Assembly (NCBI RefSeq): GCF_014529535.1
Contig: NW_023503555.1
Location: 5,580,001 to 5,644,000 of the forward strand
DNA from: Bradysia coprophila
Taxonomy: Eukaryota > Arthropoda > Insecta > Diptera > Sciaridae
Length of the DNA stretch: 64,000 nt
Reading direction: 5' to 3'
This document shows, piece after piece, positions 10,301 through 20,323 of the stretch. The notes beneath the pieces are model-generated. The model was not told where the DNA came from. It saw only the letters and a program-made list of their open reading frames with translations, and searched no databases. Made by a program: the position numbers and the translations under genes. The number at the start of each line of letters is the position of its first letter. The stretch's first letter is position 1.

Positions 10301-12753
10301 AGATACATACTGCATTGAAATAAAACCGAAACAAGGATGGACACTGGGTAAATGCAACCCGAATCCATTTCCCGGCATTGATCTCAATGGAATTGATAAA
10401 TGCCGCTATTGTGCTATGCAGTATTGGAAGGTTTTGAATAATTTTCAAACCTATTGCAGACATTGGAAATTTAATCATTTTCCTCCTTTCCGTTGTAGCT
10501 CGGCGAAGGGAAGATTCAGAGAGTAAGTCACTACTGTCCGATAGATCTCTTCAGTGGATATAGCAACAGAATGCGTCGAGCGATATCAGGTCTGATAGAA
10601 GAACCACAAAATAATTTCCGTTTATGCAAAAATGGTCAACTGGTCTTCGACGATAAGACTGAACCTTCAGCAATTCATTCGATTGTTGGCGATATTTTCA
10701 AACAGCGGCCTTCTGTTACATTGTAAGAGTCTTCAAATTTTGAGATCGATTTCGGAATTTTATTTGTAACAATTTTCGCTTACAGAGATGACTTTGTTTA
10801 CCTGATTCTGTTGATGTTGATAAAAGACTTCAATCAAATCGTAAAAGATGGTGGTGACATTTCGAAGGTAAGAGACGATCTACGATATTCGGACATTTAG
10901 TTCCAATGGACGAGAAACCATCGTTTTTAACGCAGATGTTCAGGGTTTCAAGTGTCAAATGTTTCTCACACTTCGATAGCTTTCCTGATATGTTCTTTCG
11001 TACACTGATCGGGTAGGAAAAGACTTGAAGAAGAAAGTAGGGGAAGAAAATTTCTCTCCGTCTCTTCCAGTGGGAAAAAGCGTCAGACATGACAAAAAAT
11101 AGTTGGAATCTTAGAGATCTTTAGTAGGAACTGCATTCCTGATGTCATGCGCGCACTAATGCCGAGAAACGATTTTCTCCAGCTACTCCAGTCCAAAATT
11201 CTGGCACTATCGAGATAAGGTTTGTTCCTAAAATTTCATGATCGTCTTCCCAGGGCGATAATTAAAGGGTTTTCAGGGATTTTGCAATTTTTTTAGTTAT
11301 CTTCGGGAGTTTTGGGTTCTTCGAGTTGGTGATAGGTTGAATGAATGAATTTCCATGATCCATTATCTTCTTAGGGCCAGAACTCAAGGCCTTTCTGGAC
11401 TTCTGAAGGTTTTGTTGGGTTATCGTCTGAACTTTTGAGATTATCGATGTAGTGGTTGGCTGGTTCCTAAAATTCCATGGTCCATTATCTTACCAGGATA
11501 AGAACTCAACGCTTTTTTGGGTTTCTGAAAGTTTTGTTGGTTTCCCATCTGGATTTTTGGGATTATCGAGGTGGTGGTAAACTGGTTCCTGATGTTCCTT
11601 GGTTAGATGAAATTAGTCAGAATATCGTTAATCAACCCAAAGACTTCAAAAAGACCTGAAAAAAAACCTTAAAGGGTGAAGGTGTCGCAAGTGCTTATGT
11701 CTTAATTTACAAAGTAATATTGCTGATGGTATCGGATTCTTCGTCTGAATAAGGAAAGATACCAGGAAGGACTTGAAATAGCATTCAACCTTAGTTCAAT
11801 ACAACTATTGTAAAGAGAGAACGAGAAATATCTACGTGTACGATGTAAACTTCGGTGGTCTTGATTGTATTCACACACTATCATCACGTCTCACTATAAT
11901 TTTTTCCCTTGATAATTTTCTTTGTTAGACACACAACACCAACGATAGAAGCTGCTTCGAACCAACAAAAAACGCTCTGCCTGCAAACTCCATTCTGAAA
12001 CAAATTTTGGATATTCAATTGTTATCGAAGGTATAGTGCAACATCCTACTCAACTCATACAACCGAATAATCTATAGAAACCGATTATTGAATTATGAAA
12101 ATCCTCATTTCAGTCATATGTTTGGTCCATTGACGATTTCAAAGAAACCCATTCAAATGCACCATCACAATGTTCAAATAAAGATTTTACAAACCGGGTC
12201 GCCGATATAAGCAACAGTCGTTCGTCGGTACGAGAAAATTTCTTCGAAAATCTAAGCAAAACAGAGTGTTATACATTGGGTGCAACTGCATTAGACTGTT
12301 CGATAATGTTGACCTTTCAATGGATATATGATACCGACACCGACAGGTATATATATAATACGCTCAACAGAACGAGGCATGTTGTTGCCTGTTGATATGT
12401 TTGTATGACTCATGAGATTATGGATTGAAAAAGATTTTTTTATTATTTGAAAACAAGCAGCGGCAGATGCTGCTGTTCTTATGCTGTTCTTTGTTCGGAT
12501 TTTACTTGAATGACTTGTGAATGATTTGGAATTTTTTTTCTCTCTCTTCTGAATTTCCAGCATCACAGACAATGTGCGAAAGCACATCATCAGCCATGGT
12601 CGTGATAAGTTTTTAGTAAATGCTACGGTTGTCGATGTTGACCCTAAAACGCCCGATCACTTTGTGAAGTACATAAAACAAACGAATGCATCGCATAGGG
12701 CTTATAGAGGAACGTTAAACAACGAATTAGAAAGTATACAGACGGAAAATTAA
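1329..12753 (+). CDS. IPPK: inositol-pentakisphosphate 2-kinase, nine exons
   Basis: This enzyme phosphorylates inositol pentakisphosphate at the 2-position to give InsP6. My exons are 1329-1530, 9014-9190, 10118-10218, 10287-10430, 10499-10722, 10786-10867, 11929-12030, 12114-12346 and 12561-12753. All are bounded by GT/AG with matching phases and give 485 residues, close to the human length of about 491. Family motifs appear in order: YRAEGNANLVL near residue 41, EIKPKQGW at 171, CRYC at 199, YCPIDLFSG at 220, PQNNF, DCSIM at 405 and the C-terminal VVDVDPK. The start is the first of three consecutive ATG codons. The exon 3 donor (CTG/GTAGGG) was chosen because the stronger-looking AG/GTATAA at 10236 breaks the frame. 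Intron 1 is 7.5 kb; introns 3, 4 and 5 are 63-68 bases. The family assignment is firm; small boundary shifts are possible in exons 3 and 4. Confidence 0.95.
2123..2328. repeat. MITE with ATCTGTTA ends, copy 1
   Basis: It begins ATCTGTTACT and ends CGATAACAGAT, so the two tips are inverted copies of ATCTGTTA. It shares with other copies an inner line reading roughly AAAATCTTTTACTTC followed by AGAGCT and a poly-T stretch. This copy carries two tandem 30-bp blocks at 2150-2215, each holding the palindrome CAGCCTCGAGGCTG. It lies in IPPK intron 1. Confidence 0.75.
2331..3600. mobile_element. non-autonomous element with about 145-bp tandem array (element A)
   Basis: The left end reads TTTTTAGCCCCGTACGAAGTAC and is followed by a CTGTCCGTCTGTCCGTCTG stretch. 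Five tandem units of about 145 bp then start near 2731, 2877, 3023, 3163 and 3308, each opening with TACTAGGGCCCTATGTG and closing with GGACTAAGGCC. The right part includes CTTCGTACGGG-like words in inverse order and GTACGGGGCTCAGTCGCAGC near 3546-3566. There is no coding frame. The same plan with diverged units occurs at 20490-22743, so this is a family. The exact right end is uncertain. Confidence 0.75.
4106..4244. repeat. MITE with ATCTGTTA ends, copy 2
   Basis: It opens ATCTGTTACTTCATTCG and closes GTCGATAACAGAT. The inner segment AATCTTTTACTTCAATTG matches the other copies. At about 139 bp it is near the typical length of the family here. Confidence 0.75.
6180..6290. repeat. MITE with ATCTGTTA ends, partial reverse copy
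   Basis: It starts ATCTGTTATCGGC, the complement of the usual right end, and runs into AAATGAAGTAAAAGATTT, the complement of the inner segment. The far end is lost. Confidence 0.55.
7480..7915. repeat. imperfect tandem repeat, unit about 55-60 bp
   Basis: At least six units each contain TTTGTAGAAGGATGAATTC or a near copy, followed by an AACAAACCAAAC-like run and a CTCCCT- or ATCCCT-like word. Alternate units carry the variant GGAGAAGGACGAATTCGGT, which suggests a higher-order two-unit repeat of about 110-170 bp. It is intronic in IPPK. Confidence 0.7.
8297..8491. repeat. tandem array of a perfect palindrome
   Basis: The word CTATTTGCACTTAAGTGCAAATAG is its own reverse complement. It recurs about five times, joined by TGTATTAAAACACTAATTA-like spacers that are themselves nearly inverted. 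The array sits directly before the inverted-repeat element at 8497-8642. No coding role is visible. Confidence 0.8.
8497..8642. repeat. MITE with TTTGAAAACCGACACATTTTC ends, copy 1
   Basis: The left arm is TTTTGAAAACCGACACATTT and the right arm is its complement, AAATGTGTCGGTTTTCAAAA, with about 80 bp of AT-rich DNA between. A second copy of this family is at 55042-55178. Confidence 0.75.
9254..9439. repeat. inverted-repeat hairpin element
   Basis: The arms include TTGTGACAAAGGCAAAC on the left and GTTTGCTTTTGTCACAA on the right, then TTGAGCAAC against GTTGCTCAA. The centre near 9342 contains CCGAGCCGAAGG. It lies in IPPK intron 2 and is probably a MITE. Confidence 0.65.
9490..9607. repeat. 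inverted-repeat element with CATGCGAAAGT ends
   Basis: The left end is CACATGCGAAAGTTGA and the right end TCCACTTTCGCATGGGG. Related end sequences occur near 508 and 40272. It is intronic in IPPK. Confidence 0.6.
9621..9743. repeat. hairpin element with GAGCCGAAGGCGAG apex
   Basis: The arms start at TGTTACGTCACTATTTG and TTACAAGCAGTGACGTAACA and meet around GAACGAGCCGAAGGCGAGTG near 9675. It is a palindromic, non-coding, MITE-like piece in IPPK intron 2. Confidence 0.7.
11205..11610. repeat. tandem repeat in IPPK intron 6, unit about 125 bp
   Basis: Two clear and one partial unit each contain GGTTCCTAAAATTCCATG, then ATTATCTT, AACTCAA and a TTTTGTTGG-like run, ending in a GATTATCGA word. 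It sits inside the 1.06-kb sixth intron of IPPK. Confidence 0.55.
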
Positions 12754-12898
12754 ATTTCGTTTGAAAGTTTGCATTTGATTATACACTTCCTAATAACGTT
12801 CGATTGTTTGTTCGTTTGTTTGCAATCGAATCGTTGGAATTTAAATGAATGAACCAATTTTTTTGTACAAAAGTTAATTAGATTGTTCGATTTGATGT

Positions 12899-12904
12899 AA
12901 TAAA
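12899..12904 (+). terminator. poly(A) signal AATAAA for IPPK
   Basis: A canonical AATAAA lies 146 bases after the IPPK stop codon and is followed by an A-rich and then a GT-containing stretch, as expected at a 3' end. Confidence 0.55.
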
Positions 12905-12989
12905 AAAAGTGTTCATCAGAGTGCAATGATGTTAGTTTTATTTCAGGGAGACAAGGGACATCAATAACACGGGATGAATGAAAAATGGT

Positions 12990-14073
12990 AAAAAATAGTT
13001 ATTTATACAACCGAGCGATAAATGCTTTTTTAGGAACTAGATGTGTCGAGACCGCAGGTCGAGTGTGACAATACACATCGTAAAGCTAAAAAATCATTTA
13101 TCACCGAGTTGTATACAACGTTTTTCGCAATAAAGGCAACGGAAGGTCCTACTTTTCGTCACTTGTTCGGCTCCTCGATAATTCGGAAACTTTGATTTAA
13201 AGCGGCCGAAATATGAATGATTTAAAAACTTTAAAGTCGCTACCTCAGACGACGAGAATTTTTTGTAGTGGAACTCCCGATTACAGCTCCATCCCGAGTA
13301 CACAAGTTTTCATGCAGAGAGAACAAATTATCAGAAAAAATCTGTAATTTGGTCCAAAAGCATGAATTAGTCTTTTAAATGCTACATGCGTCATGCGTCG
13401 AAAACCGCACTTTTCATGTTTCACTACAGTCGACGCGCTCAGCATGCAGCAGGTAAAGTCCATTACATAACTCGGGATAAAAAGATGAAAAGTCTCGTTT
13501 TCGTGTGTTTATTGACCTCGGCTACGCCTCGGATCAACAAAATGCATCTAGATATACCTAGTCATGTAACATACTATCACGCGCTTTTGAGTTCCTTAGG
13601 ATTAGGATCGAAAGTGGCATATTACATCACTAGGGAAACCATGAGAATTGGTTTAGGAGTTCACAGCATGAAAAATCCGTTACATGGATAAAAATAAAAC
13701 GACACTTTTTTGTGTGACTCGGCTACGACTCGGATCCACAATTTACATACGAAATCTGGACTTTCAATTTACGACAATTTGTCATATAAAAATTATTTAA
13801 AGAAAATTAATTAGCGAACTTAAGCCGCAAACAAACAATGTACGATACTGTCTTGCTGGGATTTTTTTTTGTTTCGATGGGATAACGCCTTCGACTCGAA
13901 ATACAAACGCCCCACACGTCTCAAAAAAAATATCCTAGCAAGTCTTAGCTAAAGGAAACACTCGTATGTTCTGAACAATCATATGAGGATTTTGGAAACT
14001 TGAAACTTGAAATTTTTTCCAGGAAATTAGTTCCTGGCTCTAATTATTGCGCCCTTAAATTCGATGTAAAAGC
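12990..14073. other. intergenic, hairpin repeat and CTCGG-rich DNA
   Basis: The interval starts with a hairpin at 13005-13118: left arm ACAACCGAGCGATAAATG, right arm CATTTATCACCGAGTTGT-like, apex TCGAGACCGCAGGTCGAG. Further on, CTCGGCTACGCCTCGG (13516) and CTCGGCTACGACTCGG (13719) are near-palindromes of the same style. Open frames here show no family resemblance. I see no gene. Confidence 0.5.
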
Positions 14074-14893
14074 CAAGGTAGATATATGAGCGGAGGTAAT
14101 GTCCATACCTTGTTCTTGGTTGTAATTAATAATAGACTGATTTGTTATTGGACCGCGAGGTCTGTTAATTGGTCTCAAAACGTGAAAAATAAAATATAAC
14201 CGAATCAGATGTGCAGTGGCACGAAAGTTCGCTATAAACGCCGCGCCATCTCTACCTTTCTTTAAAATCACAAAATTGCTTAGAAACCTCAGCCATCTGT
14301 TTTGTGATAGGCACAACATTTTGTGAAACACAAGTAAATCAACCATTTAAAAAAAAGGTGTCATTAGCATCGAACTATTGTGCTAGGCCGCGCGTCTGTC
14401 CCAGTTAACAATTTGTCCCACGAAATGTACATAAATTGCCATCGGAAAATGGGCCCATCACACCGAATGTGCTTTGACTTTCGAACTTTTAATGGCAAAT
14501 TTTTTTCACACTAGCGGGACGTTTTTCACATTTTTTCAGTGCAAATTCGTCACACTAAATGTACACCGAATGTACATTAAATGTTCAATTGATGTGGTCC
14601 AGTAATCTACACCTTAACGGGTCCTTAAACTGATCCACACTTATTGTAATTAAGAGTACAATAAGTGTACATTAAATGGACACTAAATGTTCATTTAATG
14701 GACCACGATAAATCAACTAAATTCTTTAAAAAAAAATTCTTCTAGTTTCTTTCTTATTTTTTGCCAACTTTTGTACATTTTTTGTGATGGAGTTTTCTTA
14801 GTTTTTCTGAGTTTCCACGATTTTAACCAAGTTTTTCGAAGTGCTTGTGTGTGTTGCTGAAATTAGAACCATTTTTTTTAAAGAAACATTTAC

Positions 14894-14970
14894 CTTGACA
14901 CGACCGGGATTTGAACCACGAACCTCTGGGTTATGAGCCAAATGCGTTACGAACTAGACCACTGAGCCTT
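14894..14970 (-). ncRNA. tRNA-like sequence (CAT anticodon loop), probably a SINE head or tRNA pseudogene
   Basis: Read on the minus strand it has an A-box-like AGGCTCAGTGG, an anticodon loop CTCATAA (CAT, methionine-like) and a perfect B box GGTTCAAATCC at normal spacing. The anticodon and T stems contain mismatches (about two bad pairs in the T stem), so a working tRNA is unlikely. It sits inside the nested repeat at 14398-15512. Confidence 0.6.
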
Positions 14971-15227
14971 GTATAAAAGATGGTCATAGTGTGAATATAA
15001 GTCTATATCTAGAGAAGCATCATTTGAACATTTTTTATGCACATTTTATGTACTTTTCGGCATATATTGTTACAACTCTAGAACAGGTCTTGTAAAAAGA
15101 AACCAGAAAGTTTCTGGCAGAAACCATTCAAATATTCTTCTATGAGGAAGGTACATAAATGTACAAATAATGCTCAGATTAAATGTAACTTATATTCTAA
15201 TTAAAACGATTCTACATACAACTCTCC

Positions 15228-15262
15228 GTGATAGAATTGGTAACGCGCTTGGCTTAAGATGT
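15228..15262 (+). repeat. fragment of a tRNA 5' half
   Basis: The run CGTGATAGAATTGGTAACGC followed by GCTTGGCTTAA looks like a D arm and the start of an anticodon arm. The 3' half and B box are absent. It is probably the remnant of a tRNA-derived SINE. Confidence 0.35.
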
Positions 15263-15634
15263 ACACATTCCACAGTACAATCAATGTGATCCGTAATTTG
15301 TACATAAGATGTACAAATACCGAAGTACATACTTGGCAATTGGTAATTTGTACATTAGATGTACAACCAAATCACATCAAACGTGTTGTACAAATTCTAA
15401 GATAAATTAAGTCCTCATTTAATGTCCAAAAAATAGAGCGCAAAGTTTTACGTACTTAAAATGTACTAGGGAGCACCACATTTAAAAAATGGACTTGTGT
15501 TAATTGGGAGTATGGCATTACATCCGCCCACATATTTACCTTGATAAAACCGATTTTTTAACAGAATTGTTACCTTTTAGTTACGTAGTCGTTGGGTTAC
15601 TTCGTAAAATCAAATCAACCATTCAACGATTATA

Positions 15635-15771
15635 ATCTATTACTTCTTTTGTTTAAAAAATCGCAATAATGTTTGATATAAAATCTTTTACTTCCTTTGT
15701 CTTTATATAATGTTTTGCTATATTATGGCAGCTTATTCCTCTTATGTTTGTCGTCATTGTCGATAACAGAT
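15635..15771. repeat. MITE with ATCTGTTA ends, copy
   Basis: It opens ATCTATTACTTCTTTTG and closes GTCGATAACAGAT. The inner AAATCTTTTACTTCCTTTG repeats the opening motif. Confidence 0.7.
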
Positions 15772-15815
15772 CGGTATCGGTATTGATAATTGGGCACCTG
15801 TAAGTTAGTTTGTGG

Positions 15816-16220
15816 TCAAAAATTAGAGGATTTTTTTTTGATTAAATTACAGTCGACGTCAGTGAAATTTAGGAATGAGTTTGCTTCAGCTGTTTTTTCA
15901 TACAAAAAACAGTTCATGCTGTTGAAATACTTGCACGCATCACGCGTGGTAATGTTAAACCCGCATAAAGATGTATCTGCGCTGACGTTTCCTGTGTTTG
16001 TTACAAGTGTATAAAACTCGATAAGGTAAAACGAACTGTAAAGTAAAATTGGTAATATTTGAAATAGGAGGAAAAATGGTTTCTTGAGGATTCGAAAAGT
16101 CATAAAAAGTAACTTATACAAATGTGACTCTACGAGGTACTCATCCGAATTATTAATACATTTTTGACGCAGAGTTGCCAGCGAGTGTATAGATAGGACG
16201 GTAAGAAGCATACCTTGCAT
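15816..16220 (-). CDS. hypothetical open frame, 134 codons, hydrophobic middle
   Basis: I do not recognise this frame. From the first ATG it would give 134 residues with a hydrophobic run rich in F, L and I at about residues 44-72 (around FFLLFQILPILLYSSFYLI), then a polar tail with several Cys and Asn. It lies between two MITE copies and has no visible partner exons. An AT-rich chance frame or a fragment of a membrane protein are both possible. Confidence 0.25.
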   Translation of the reverse strand: MQGMLLTVLSIHSLATLRQKCINNSDEYLVESHLYKLLFMTFRILKKPFFLLFQILPILLYSSFYLIEFYTLVTNTGNVSADTSLCGFNITTRDACKYFNSMNCFLYEKTAEANSFLNFTDVDCNLIKKKSSNF

Positions 16221-16492
16221 ACGTAAGCAACATTTGATGAAATTTTCAGGACACTGGTGAAAACGAACGGTCTCTAAATGCCCAAAGCCCAAATTCAAAT
16301 ACCAAATAGGAAATTAGTCATTGTTCAAGAGGAATATTTTTAATGTTAAATATTAAATCGAAAAATTCATCGCAAAATTTGGTTATTTGGTGAGGGTAGC
16401 TTAAGGCGAAAATTGTAAAAAGTTCTTTGAATAAAAAGAGTATATTAAATTCTGCCGATTTTACAAGCGGCCAACAAGTAAATATCGATATA

Positions 16493-16642
16493 ATCTATTA
16501 CTTATTTTGTTTAAACTATCACCTAGTGTTGAATGAAAAATCTTTTACTTCATTGATTTTAACAACTTTTAAGTTTTGATAGATAAGAGACTGTGATCAA
16601 CGCTCCTAGATTTTTCCTGTCTTGTTATTGTCAATAACAGAT
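16493..16642. repeat. MITE with ATCTGTTA ends, copy
   Basis: It opens ATCTATTACTTATTTTG and closes TCAATAACAGAT. The inner AAATCTTTTACTTCATTG matches the family. Confidence 0.7.
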
Positions 16643-17223
16643 CCGTTATTTCGGAAGTGTCCTTTGATGATTTGAACTGTGGTTACTACTGACCAGAAAC
16701 AAATTTGAATCAGAAACAGCCATTAAATCTAAGTACCTCTTTGACAAAACGAAACGACGACCACAAAGTATCTCCCAAAGTTAGACGCATTTCTTCCGAT
16801 GATTCCAACTATTTTCCCAATTATTGTGGCACAGTACAACTAAACTCATCGCATTAAAATGCTAAAACCTCCAAACGTTTAGCGTGCCAATATTATTTTT
16901 TCATTATTCAACAACAAAGGCAAAATGTACGGAATTTGATGGCACTCCTTTCATATTTGTGGCTATGGTAACTGCCGAGCCTGTAGCGTATTTAATGATG
17001 TATGAATATATAAGGATAATGAAAATGTTGGGAGGGATAAGAATATCGTAAAATATAATTTTTACACCACATCATACACACAGTTGGATTTGGAACGGCA
17101 ATTGGTGGGCGATACACAAGTATAGTTTGCGACACAGTTTTCAAACCGAAGAAAAAAGAGAATTCAGTCGCCTCTTTCAATTCGCATCAGTTGGAGTTGT
17201 TGTTCGTACAACTTATTTACAAG

Positions 17224-17930
17224 ATGGGAAACAAGATTGTTACATTTACTGAACAGCAGTTGGACAATTACCAGGACTGTACATTTTTCACAAGGAAGGA
17301 GATTTTACGGTTAGAAAACCATTTTTTGTTCGTTTGAAAGATGTGATCTGAAAGCCTGGAACGTGTTAATATCACAGTGTTCACAAGCATTACCGTGCAA
17401 TGCGTCCTGATTTGGTCCCGAAACAAATGACCGATGGTGAGGCATCTACAGTTCGATTGCCGAGGCAAGACATTGAACAATTGGACGAACTTAAGGAGAA
17501 TCCATTTAAGCAACGGATCTGTGAGGCATTTTCTCGCGACGGCCTTGGTAATTTAACATTTGAAGATTTTCTGGATTTACTATCAGTGTTCAGCGAACAG
17601 GCGCCGAGGGACATCAAAATATTCTACGCTTTTAAAATCTACGGTTTGTGATCTTCGGTTTAGTGTATGTGTTCGATGGGACGGTTGTGAAGGTATTTTC
17701 TTTTGGCTGTAGATTTCGATAAAGACGGATTCATAAATCAAGCGGATCTGAAATGCGTCATCAAAGCATTGACCAGAAATGAATTAACGCCAGAGGAGCA
17801 TCAGCAAATTGCTGAAAAAGTTATCGAAGAAGCTGACGTGGATGGAGATGGTAAGTTGTCGTTTTTAGAATTCGAGCATGTTGTCTTACGGGCGCCAGAC
17901 TTTTTATCCACCTTCCATATTCGCTTGTAG
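17224..17930 (+). CDS. Cib2: calcium and integrin-binding protein, CIB2 type
   Basis: This is an EF-hand calcium sensor of the CIB family. CIB proteins bind integrin tails and other partners, and CIB2 is tied to sensory-cell function in animals. The exons 17224-17309, 17378-17643 and 17713-17930 join in phase and give 189 residues; human CIB2 has 187. The N-terminus [20 protein letters not shown] fits CIB2 and has a glycine at position 2 suited to myristoylation. The conserved RENPF-like core reads [12 protein letters not shown]-hand 3 has the loop [13 protein letters not shown] and EF-hand 4 [13 protein letters not shown], both with good Asp positions. The C-terminus [12 protein letters not shown] is the family hallmark. 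The two introns are 68 and 69 bases. The next gene starts only 248 bases downstream. The assignment is firm. Confidence 0.97.
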
Positions 17931-17946
17931 ATGAATCAAAAGCAAA

Positions 17947-17952
17947 AATAAA
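17947..17952 (+). terminator. poly(A) signal AATAAA for the CIB2 gene
   Basis: AATAAA occurs 17 bases after the stop codon, unusually close, and leaves a very short 3' UTR before the following gene. Confidence 0.5.
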
Positions 17953-18178
17953 ATGACAAAGTTAACCAAAGTTATCCCGATATTTTAACTGACTCCTTCT
18001 GTGTTATAGTGAAAATGTTCAAAATTTGTCTGTAACTTTAGGATATCGCTAGGGTCACAGTAGTTCATCAAAACACTACAATTTCACAAAGCAAGTCACA
18101 TCTAAATTAACCACCTCGTTGACTCTGTCAAAATTCAATCGTAAAACTTGCGAAAACATTACCATAAACAACAGGAGA

Positions 18179-20283
18179 ATGGTAGCCCACAATAAAATAC
18201 GACTCAGATTATGCGATCCGAATAAGTACCGGCTGCCTTTTATCAAAGAACAACTTCGGAAAAAGGTGCCCAATCCCTGGTATGCTCTAACCGAACGGGA
18301 ATTGAACAGGTAAATGTAGTTCCTGGTAAGTCTCGTTATATTCGTTCAAATTCACCAACCTCTATCCACATAGAATACGCAAACCATTTGAGTCTTACGA
18401 TAAGGAATTATTAGCTGACGGATATCCGGAGTCCAGTAAACATCTCGAAAGGTTACTGGCTGTTAGAAATGAATTCGGAGTACGAGACACTGTACTGATC
18501 GACAATAAAGATTTAATAAGCCATACGATGAATTGCTTGAGGGATTTGGAGAATTGTGAACGTGAAAGGTGTAAGTTGTGTTCGATTGTTGCATCACATA
18601 TCCATACAGTTTTACTTTTCATAGACGGTAGGCACATGAGGGGTATAAGTACCGAGTCTCCTACTCCTCTTGATCTAAGTTAATTTTTCCAAAATCTATT
18701 ACTTCATTTGTTAAAACACATTTTTCTATTTAAGTACGTTAGCCAGTGTTAATCGTTTTGTTGTTGTCGTCGCTATCGATAACAGATGATATTCATTTCA
18801 ATAAATTTCTGAATTTGTTTCAGTTTGTATGGTTTATTTTACTCTGCCGTGATATTATCAAACTTCACGCAACATAAGTTGACAGCAACGGGCCGATAGT
18901 ACCACATTTATACATAAATATAGTAGTCAGAGGCCAAACAGTTCTAACCTTGATAAGCAAAGAAATAAATCTGCTGATCTTCTGTTTAGGGGGTAAATTT
19001 AAGGAACTTGATTTCACAAATATTTTCCAAAATTTCTAAAATCTCCAAATTTTGGTAAACTTTCCAGATCTGCTAAAATTTGCCAAATTAATTACAAATA
19101 CTCTGATAAACCTTACGGGATTGGGCGTAATGATTTTTCCGTCTAAATTTATTTCAACATATTTTCACCAAATAAGGTTCTGTGACTGTGGCAATCGACA
19201 ATCTTGTGCGTCTTGCGTCCAAAATGACCAAGAAGTCAGTTGGAATTGCTTGTGAATTATACGAAATAATCTTGGACGAACTAGAGTCAGTCGAATGTAC
19301 GGAATTATTGAAAGCTGACGTTCAGTTTGCATTCGGAAAGTATCTGGTCGACATAAAGAACTTTGAAAGAGCCACTGGAATACTCAAAGAAGCGTTGAAA
19401 TATTCCGAGGAAAGAAATGTGAGCTACGAAAATTCTGAAATTGATTTTGGTTCTAATTTCCTTTTTTAAGTTCTCTGATCTTTCCAGAAGAATTTGTAGA
19501 GTTTACTACGAGTCGCTTTACAACTTAAGTCTGGAGGTGCAAGTAACTGATAAAGAGTTAGCAATTCAATTAGCCGATAACTCAAAGGACATTGCCCTCA
19601 CAAGTATGAGTCAAATTGTCATGAAAAAAACACTTCCCACTTCAATGTTAATTTTCCTCAGTAAATGATCATAAAGCAACGAGCAAGAGCTACCTTAAGC
19701 GTGGAAGCATTTTGATGTCGATGGAAAAGTACGAAGATGCAATAAGTGCCTTCAAATCAGCCACTTCCGAACTGAAAAATTTGCCGGACTTAGACCTTAA
19801 AGTTGAGATTCTCTATAAACTATCGACGTGCTATTTTACGTGAGTCTTAAAACGATTAATTTTGGATGAACAACATCTCGTAACTCTTTTCGTAGAACAA
19901 AAGATTATCGATCATGTCTGCTGAGCTTGGGCGCTCTAGGTAGACTGGCAACTATCTACAACAAAGTCGAATATCGAGCTCACTTCGAACGGATCGATGG
20001 TAATGTCAAATTGTTGATTGGTCAAAATTTGACGGCACGGAAAAATTTCCTCAAATCAATCGAAATTTACGAAGACATTGGATTGCATGAATATGCTGCA
20101 AGTTGTAGGTACTTGGAAGCTGTAGCCAAGTGTGAACATTTAATCAAACCATGGATCGCGCTACTGATAGACGGCGAGAAGGAGAGGTCTTTCGACGAGA
20201 GATTTGAGTTAAATGAATCAAAGAATTTGATTTTCAATTGGAAGGTGAAACGGGAATTATTCAGAGAGATGAGTGACGAATAA
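18179..20283 (+). CDS. TPR-repeat protein, possibly TTC25/ODAD4-like
   Basis: Six exons join in phase to 422 residues: 18179-18309, 18374-18570, 19177-19418, 19471-19603, 19662-19839 and 19896-20283. The exon 4 acceptor is TTTTTAAG at 19470; the stronger-looking TTTCCAG at 19487 would give an immediate stop. The protein has a basic N-terminus and then at least four TPR-like helix pairs: FAFGKYLVDIKNFERATGIL, SYLKRGSILMSMEKYEDAIS, ILYKLSTCYFTTKDYRSCL and IGQNLTARKNFLKSIEIYED. TPRs mediate protein binding. The order of a KELLADGY...HLERLL segment before the TPRs faintly recalls the dynein-arm docking protein TTC25 as I remember it, but this is weak. The third exon is preceded by a 606-base intron carrying a MITE. 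The ATG chosen is the first in frame; upstream in-frame codons lack one. Confidence 0.75.
18693..18787. repeat. MITE with ATCTGTTA ends, partial copy in TPR-gene intron 2
   Basis: The left portion is reduced to ATCTATTACTTCATTTG, and the right end GCTATCGATAACAGAT is intact. It accounts for much of the 606-base intron. Confidence 0.6.
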
Positions 20284-20317
20284 ATGTTTGGATGATTTGT
20301 GCATTTGGGTTTGGAAT

Positions 20318-20323
20318 ATTAAA
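20318..20323 (+). terminator. poly(A) signal ATTAAA for the TPR gene
   Basis: The common variant ATTAAA lies 34 bases after the stop codon. Confidence 0.4.

Larger units (their letters stand above)
14074..15543. mobile_element. hAT-like element with nested insertion
   Basis: The left end CAAGGTAGATATATGAGCGG is mirrored at the right by the complement of CAAGGTAAATATGTGGGCGG. Flanking octamers GTAAAAGC and ATAAAACC agree at six of eight bases, a worn 8-bp duplication. The left 320 bp match the complete 271-bp element at 27951-28221 in reverse order. About 1.1 kb from 14398 to 15512 looks like a second element nested inside it: it begins TCCCAGTTAACA, ends TGTTAATTGGGA and is full of AAATGTACATTAAATG words. 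No transposase frame is visible. Confidence 0.65.

Noticed and set aside
13386..13691. 101-codon open frame on the plus strand
   Set aside because: No family motif or splice context; it overlaps CTCGGCTACG-rich repeat DNA and reads like chance translation of a repeat.
19419..19487. TTTCCAG at 19487 as the TPR-gene exon 4 acceptor
   Set aside because: With the phase 0 donor at 19419 it gives AAG AAT TTG TAG, an immediate stop; the AAG at 19470 keeps the frame through to the end.
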